Shown: positions 59,640-64,000 of the stretch, piece by piece
Layout: every line of letters starts with the position of its first letter
Numbering within the stretch: position 1 is the stretch's first letter
Source of the DNA: Mytilus californianus
Lineage: Eukaryota; Mollusca; Bivalvia; Mytilida; Mytilidae
DNA length: 64,000 nt
NCBI RefSeq assembly: GCF_021869535.1
Contig: NW_026262668.1
Span: 76,855,558 to 76,919,557, forward strand
Direction of reading: 5' to 3'
Program-made: the position numbers and the translations under genes
Notes under the pieces: model-generated
What the model saw: only the letters and a program-made list of their open reading frames with translations
Told to the model about the DNA's origin: nothing
The model's database searches: none

Positions 59640-60270
59640 ATGAGATTACTTTACTTTTCTATTTGAATTTTCCTTGGAGTTAGGTATTTTTGTTATTTTA
59701 CAGATTAATGTTTCAAATTGGAAATGTTTATTCAATATGTAGGCGCTTCCTTGAATGCTGGCATTTCAAAAGGAAAATTTTAAATAATCTCTTTTGTAGA
59801 AAAGGTAAACTTTTAACCGACCTCCTGTCAATTGTTGGTGTAAGTAAATATGAAAGAAACCTAGATATATCTTTGGTATTCCTTATGTGCAATTATGTGT
59901 AAATATGCGATAAACACAGTCGCACAAATTTCAATTACTCATTGAGAAGACATCATTTTAATTCCGGGTCTAGAAATTTTAAGGATAATGGTAGCTTCTC
60001 ATTCTCCCCAAGGAGCCCTGTTTGTAGTTGTAAGAAAGGTAGCGCAGCTAGTTCAATTACGACAAGACAGCTAATGAAAATATTATTTTACCCATGGACA
60101 AAGTATATTTTACTTGCATTCTATCTCAGATTACTACTTCAATTACAGCAGTAAATAAAGAATTTCTGCTTTAAATTATAAAAACTATAATAGATATACA
60201 GAAAATGTAAAAGTATTTAAAGAAAATATTAGCTATACAAGATCATCAACAAAAAATTACTCGATACTTC
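59640..60270. other. Gene B intron with R5-like fragment
   Basis: TTTGAATTTTCCTTGGAGTT near 59660 recalls R5. ORFs at 59690-59902 and 59942-60154 have no recognisable motif. Confidence 0.4.
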
Positions 60271-60279
60271 TGCTGGTAA

Positions 60280-60425
60280 ACTATCATTTTTTCTGTCCTT
60301 TTTGGTCATAAAGCTCTTCAATTGTTTCGGTTCTTATACATCCTTGGCTTTCAAATATTCGTCTTTGAGCGTTCCTGATGAAGTTTAATCCAGAAAAGTG
60401 CTTTTAGGGCATGAAATTTTTTACG
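60280..60425 (+). repeat. MITE-like repeat M1, arm fragment
   Basis: AGCTCTTCAATTGTTTCGG, CTTTGAGCGTTCCTGATGAA and CCAGAAAAGTGCTTTTAGG are the inverted equivalent of 30640-30760. Confidence 0.65.
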
Positions 60426-60794
60426 TGTTGTTTTCTATTGTTATTTGAGTCGGAAGCGCTTTTCGGGATTTCTCTTACTCATGTGCGTCATCTGGATGTC
60501 TCCTTACGAGACTGTTTGATCCTCAAGTGATTTATTTTACTATTTAAGTGTTTTTGCCTATTATCTCAAAACACTTAAAAAAAGACTTATACAGGAACTA
60601 TGAACAGTACATATAAAAAGTGGAGATTTTTTTTAACTTTATTCCTTTATTCCGATATTATATAAATATCAATATGTCATTTCTTTTCCATGTGAAACTG
60701 CTTTTTTAAATTTCCTATTTATATCTTTGTATTAGACATTTACCAATTAACCTAAGGATGTGTTGTTAAAATACCTTTTCATATTCTTTTACAG

Positions 60795-60919
60795 AAAAAC
60801 AAAAAGGGGCGAATCCAAAAGTGATATTTTAAATGTGCTTTGCATTGGTCAGGAAACCAATTGTGGAACGATTAGATATTTAGAATCTGTATTAGTTACT
60901 ATTTCATTCAGATTTACAG
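60795..60919 (+). pseudogene. Gene B exon: P domain, first part
   Basis: The acceptor TTCTTTTACAG and donor GTAAGA bracket KTKRGESKSDILNVLCIGQE, then TNCGTIRYLESVLVTISFRF. In convertases the P (Homo B) domain has xxYLEHVxVxxxxxHxxRGDL here. It is a beta-barrel domain needed for folding and stability of the protease. Confidence 0.8.
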
Positions 60920-61064
60920 GTAAGAGTATTAACTGGTTTCCTTTTATTAATATATTGATTCATGATTAATACATTGATTGATTCAATGATTAATAAAAAG
61001 GGGGTTGTAATATGATGGCAAATGAGACAAAGTGACGAGGATGTAAGTATAAAAATTGTTCAGT

Positions 61065-61490
61065 GCCCTGAGTAATCTTTGCCCATCTAAAACAAGGTTT
61101 ATGTCGATCCCTCTAGAGAATTCGAATGAATTCAAGCTATTGCGACATCAACAACAACACCATCTGCATTGTGTCCACTGTTTTAAACATACCGTTAGAG
61201 AATGAAGTTGCCTGTCTTCTTACAGACAATATGTTCATACCGATGAATTCGATCTCTGATGTATTCATGTACATATAATACATAACATACGTCGGATTAA
61301 AATTTTTATCGTATAAAAATACATTAATGTAACTGCATGCATAGTATTATCACCCTTTATGACACACAGATACAGCTGATCTGCAAGGTTTTCCATCTAT
61401 ATGTCATTATACATAATGTACTGTGTTCTTATCCTAGTATCTTTCATGACTTTTAACAACCCATCATGAAGCCGATTAGGCAAATCATCT
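61065..61490. repeat. Decayed second copy of the palindromic SINE pair
   Basis: 61080-61195 resembles the reversed SINE head (CATCTGCATTGTGTCCACTG corresponds to CGCCTGCACTGTATCCGACG). 61370-61465 resembles the forward body (CAGCTGATCTGCAAGG, TGTACTGTGTTC, CATGAAGCCGATTAGG). The opposed orientations repeat the layout of 4351-5248. Confidence 0.5.
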
Positions 61491-62028
61491 GTGATGACAA
61501 AAGCTACAATTCTCTTAAGCCTAACTAATTGAGAGATGGGGTGTGCTGGCAACCGAGCGGACGGAATGTTGCCATGATGTCATTGAAGTATTGATTGCAA
61601 TCTCGCCTTTAATTATATATTATACAGTTGTCATGGAAGTTTGATGAAATGTCAATGGTATGATGCAATATTTTGAAAATGTTCAAAAATCAGTGCTGAA
61701 TGAATTTTTAAACATTGTAAAAGCTCTCATGCCAAACCCCTTTTGCACTTATGGTTTTCATCAGAGTTTAAAGAATTTAAGATCAAATGGTTACATCGGC
61801 AATATATCAGATGATTTTGAAAATAAGAGGGCCCTCGGACTTATAAATGATATGGAAAATTCGAAAATATTGGCAGGGTCATTTGATACTCTATAGCAAT
61901 TTCGGTATTGTTTAAGGATAAAACACATCATGTTAAACTCAAATAAAGAATTTTCAGTAGTGAGAAATTGTAAAATTATAACATTCAATTATGAATATAA
62001 CGTTTTAACAGATAAAATATATTTCAAG
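61491..62028. other. Gene B intron before the main P-domain exon
   Basis: A 78-codon ORF (61660-61896) has no recognisable domain or splice context. Otherwise unassigned. Confidence 0.45.
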
Positions 62029-62250
62029 CAAACAGAGGATCAGTTGAGTTCTATCTATATTCTCCGTTTGAGACAAAGAGTTATTTGATGACTCACCGAC
62101 CGGAAGACTCATCTTATCATCCAATGGGTGGAAGCCTTGTCTGGACATATAAAACACTGCAGACTTGGGGTGAAAATCCTTGTAGCGATGCGAGTAATAA
62201 ATACAAATCCTGGCGTTTGGAATTCAGGACAATCGACAAAGCTGTTAGAG
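62029..62250 (+). pseudogene. Gene B exon: P domain, main part
   Basis: In phase 1 the exon reads ANRGSVEFYLYSPFETKSYL, MTHRPEDSSYHPMGG and TLQTWGENP, matching the P-domain signatures RGDLxIxLxSPxGTxSxLL, RPxDxS and WGExPxGxWxL. The final strand reads WRLEFRTIDKAV. Donor GTTCGT, phase 1. Confidence 0.85.
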
Positions 62251-62703
62251 GTTCGTAAATTGGTATCTAACTTTATCTAGTATGTCTTTTATCTGACTTA
62301 CTGTGTGATTTTTATACAGCAATGCTATCTACACGATAAAACATAGTTCAAAAACTATACGCCGGTTTGATTTTCTAAAGTTCGTGCCTATCATTAGAAT
62401 CAAAATTGCTTTACGTATTATACGTCTGTAGTATTTGTGATTTATTTGGTTTCCTAAATGTTTTTATTTTTTATTTGATTGTAACTTAGAGACAACTACA
62501 ATAATTTGGCGAATAGTGCTTTTATATAAGTCCCAGTGTGATAGATGTAGAAAGAACATGCACCAATCTGTTTATAAATGCTTGAATGTTATTTCCGATT
62601 ATATAATTGTCTATTCATAATCACGTACATATATTAGAAATATCAAATATTTATTTTTAAATAGTTTAGTTTTAAGTTGTTTTTTGTTCATCTTGCGTTC
62701 CAG

Positions 62704-62759
62704 TTTCTTTGAATGAATGGAGCCTAACTTTGTATGGTACTAAGACATCACCACAGTGA
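62704..62759 (+). pseudogene. Gene B last exon: end of P domain and stop
   Basis: The acceptor TTGCGTTCCAG in phase 1 gives V-SLNEWSLTLYGTKTSPQ and then TGA. This is the GxLxxWxLxLxGT end of the P domain. There is no cysteine-rich region, membrane segment or cytoplasmic tail afterwards, so the product would be a short soluble enzyme like PC1/PC2-type convertases, or the 3' end has been lost. Confidence 0.85.
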
Positions 62760-62999
62760 GGTATGGTTTTGATGGCAAAACGTTGAAAAAGATATTATGA
62801 CATGTTTTATCATTGATATTATTGAATTTATCGTCGCCTTTAGGATAAAACCTAATTTTTAAAAGTAGCATTGTTACTTGACGACATGACGTAGGCATTT
62901 TTTATGTTATATAAACCAGTGACTTAACGACCACACAGATCCTAGTTTAAGGTAAAAAATAATATTTATCCCAAGCATGATAAGATAGCAAGATTCCAT
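62760..62999. other. Downstream of gene B
   Basis: No canonical AATAAA close to the stop. No feature recognised. Confidence 0.45.
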
Positions 63000-63209
63000 T
63001 ACTGTAAATTCTGAAATTATTGCGATGTTTTTATTATTGCGAAAAATGCGACAGGGTTATATTCGCAATAATTTAAACTCGCATTTTGACATTTTTTATT
63101 TGAATTAAGCAGGATGTTTCTCAATATCGCAAAAATTTGAATCGCAATTTAGTCTAAAATGACAAAATCGCAATAATAAATGCACGCAATAATTTCTGAA
63201 TTTACAGTA
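63000..63209. repeat. 210-bp Tc1/mariner-type MITE
   Basis: TACTGTAAATTCTGAAATTA at the left mirrors TAATTTCTGAATTTACAGTA at the right, with TA at both ends as expected for TA-targeting Tc1/mariner relatives. Inner arms rich in TCGCAATAAT/ATTATTGCGA pair as well. Confidence 0.8.
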
Positions 63210-64000
63210 TGTTAGAAGTGTTGATATCCAGAAAAGCACTTTGGACGCACGATATTTATCATTGAAAGTGTAATTGTCGTCTATTATATCTTCACGGCAA
63301 CTCTGAAACAACTTTTCAGATATTTTTTTTATATAGAAGTTTATTTCAATTTGAAAAAAAGAACGTGCCATATAAATAAATACAAGGGACAAAACTGTGT
63401 ATGTTATCACTATATGCACTTCTTTGTCAAAATCTCATTATAAATTAAATGTGTCTTTTTGTGTATGTTTTTAAAAGATTTCTTGCAAGATAATTTCTTT
63501 CAAAATATGAAAGGAATAAAGAATTTAACAATTTGTCCGATATCATAACCAATGAAATATGAGAGGGGTGATAAATCACCGGTCTTGGAAACATCGTGAA
63601 TGAAAAACGTCTTTCAAAATCTGGTGAAAATAGTGAACTTAACGTTTCAATAGCATAGATGTGGTATTCGGTGATGAAAGACCAGCTCGTTTACTCAAAA
63701 GTATCCAAAGTATAGATATACGTGTACATGTAGTTTGAAATAGAGGATTTTAAGAAAGCAATGAATTTTCAAGTAAAGTGCCACTGTTTAAGCATATTGA
63801 ACGTCTATCTTGTCATATGTTCTTTTTTCAGGAATTGATGCTTAAAATTGGTTCAAACACAGGACTACGTTGTTACCATTTATAAACGTGGTTATAAATA
63901 AAAGTTTAAAAAAAATAATATTTTTTTTGTTTATCTTATTTGGACTAAAGCTGTGTTTGTGTACTACGCTACCAGCAGGAAAGTTGGTACCGTACAATAT
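63210..64000. other. End of window: no gene seen
   Basis: GATATCCAGAAAAGCACTTTG near 63222 resembles an M1 end. The minus-strand ORF at 63105-63419 overlaps the MITE and is incidental. Confidence 0.45.

Larger units (their letters stand above)
34186..62759 (+). pseudogene. Gene B: proprotein convertase (subtilisin/kexin, S8B)-like, disabled
   Basis: Exons: 34186-34481, 41331-41420, (43616-43772 doubtful), 50627-50715, 53140-53321, 54756-54959, 55202-55302, 58084-58199, 58829-58943, 60795-60919, 62029-62250 and 62704-62759. Proprotein convertases are Ca-dependent secretory-pathway proteases that cut precursors after basic residues. The order seen is signal peptide, pro-domain, HGTAVAG (His), DIYNNS-stop-GP, YVFAAGN (oxyanion Asn), GTSFACP (Ser), NLTWR, GFGLLD, and a P domain with CGTIRYLESV, RPEDSS, TWGENP and LNEWSLTLYGT. 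From the oxyanion exon on, all phases agree and the frame is open. Lesions: 1-nt frameshift at 34363-34370, missing GT donor at 50716, TAG at 53244, and no clear catalytic Asp. The protein would end at the P domain, with no membrane anchor. Sequencing error or a defective allele is an alternative to a fixed pseudogene. Confidence 0.85.

Overview
The window looks like nuclear DNA from a marine bivalve, most likely a mussel of the Mytilus group. I infer this from three things: AT-rich, intron-rich sequence with no bacterial-style gene packing; many interspersed repeats and retroelement tails that I recognise from mussel genomes; and a host gene whose protein layout I know only from bivalve predicted proteins. 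No species assignment was tested.

Two multi-exon genes on the + strand explain nearly all the host coding sequence. Gene A (2324-31920) is assembled from five exons whose splice sites and phases agree (0, 2, 1, 1). It encodes a 338-residue membrane protein: an N-terminal hydrophobic anchor, an uncharacterised bivalve ectodomain, a C-x-C-x-C cluster, a polar helical stalk, a second membrane segment and a basic tail. Gene B (34186-62759) is a proprotein convertase (subtilisin/kexin, S8B) gene read from at least eleven exons: signal peptide and pro-domain, His, Asn and Ser catalytic exons, and a P domain that ends with the stop codon. It is probably a young pseudogene. It has a 1-nt frameshift in an A-run of the pro-domain exon, a missing GT donor after the His exon, a Trp-to-TAG change in a conserved S8 motif, and no exon with a convincing catalytic Asp. 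Its other exons and phases are clean.

The rest is mobile or repetitive DNA. 1-783 is a decayed LINE reverse transcriptase. 2.7-9.8 kb is a series of foldback or palindromic elements, including a head-to-head pair of tRNA-derived SINEs. 9826-21509 is an 11.7-kb composite inside intron 3 of gene A: three 451-bp TIR-bearing elements (L) separated by arrays of six and two near-identical 1290-bp units (U), bounded by ATAT on both sides and inserted into a foldback element. 21.5-24.9 kb holds more inverted repeats, a SINE and a Penelope-like relic. 25-31.5 kb (intron 4 of A) is mostly unique AT-rich sequence. From 34 to 64 kb the introns of gene B carry Penelope-like RT fragments, retroelement 3' tails, SINEs and MITEs.

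I found no tRNA or rRNA genes and no CRISPR array. The strongest candidates for something undescribed are the L-(U)6-L-(U)2-L composite, the recurring palindromic SINE pair, and the almost intact but multiply disabled convertase.
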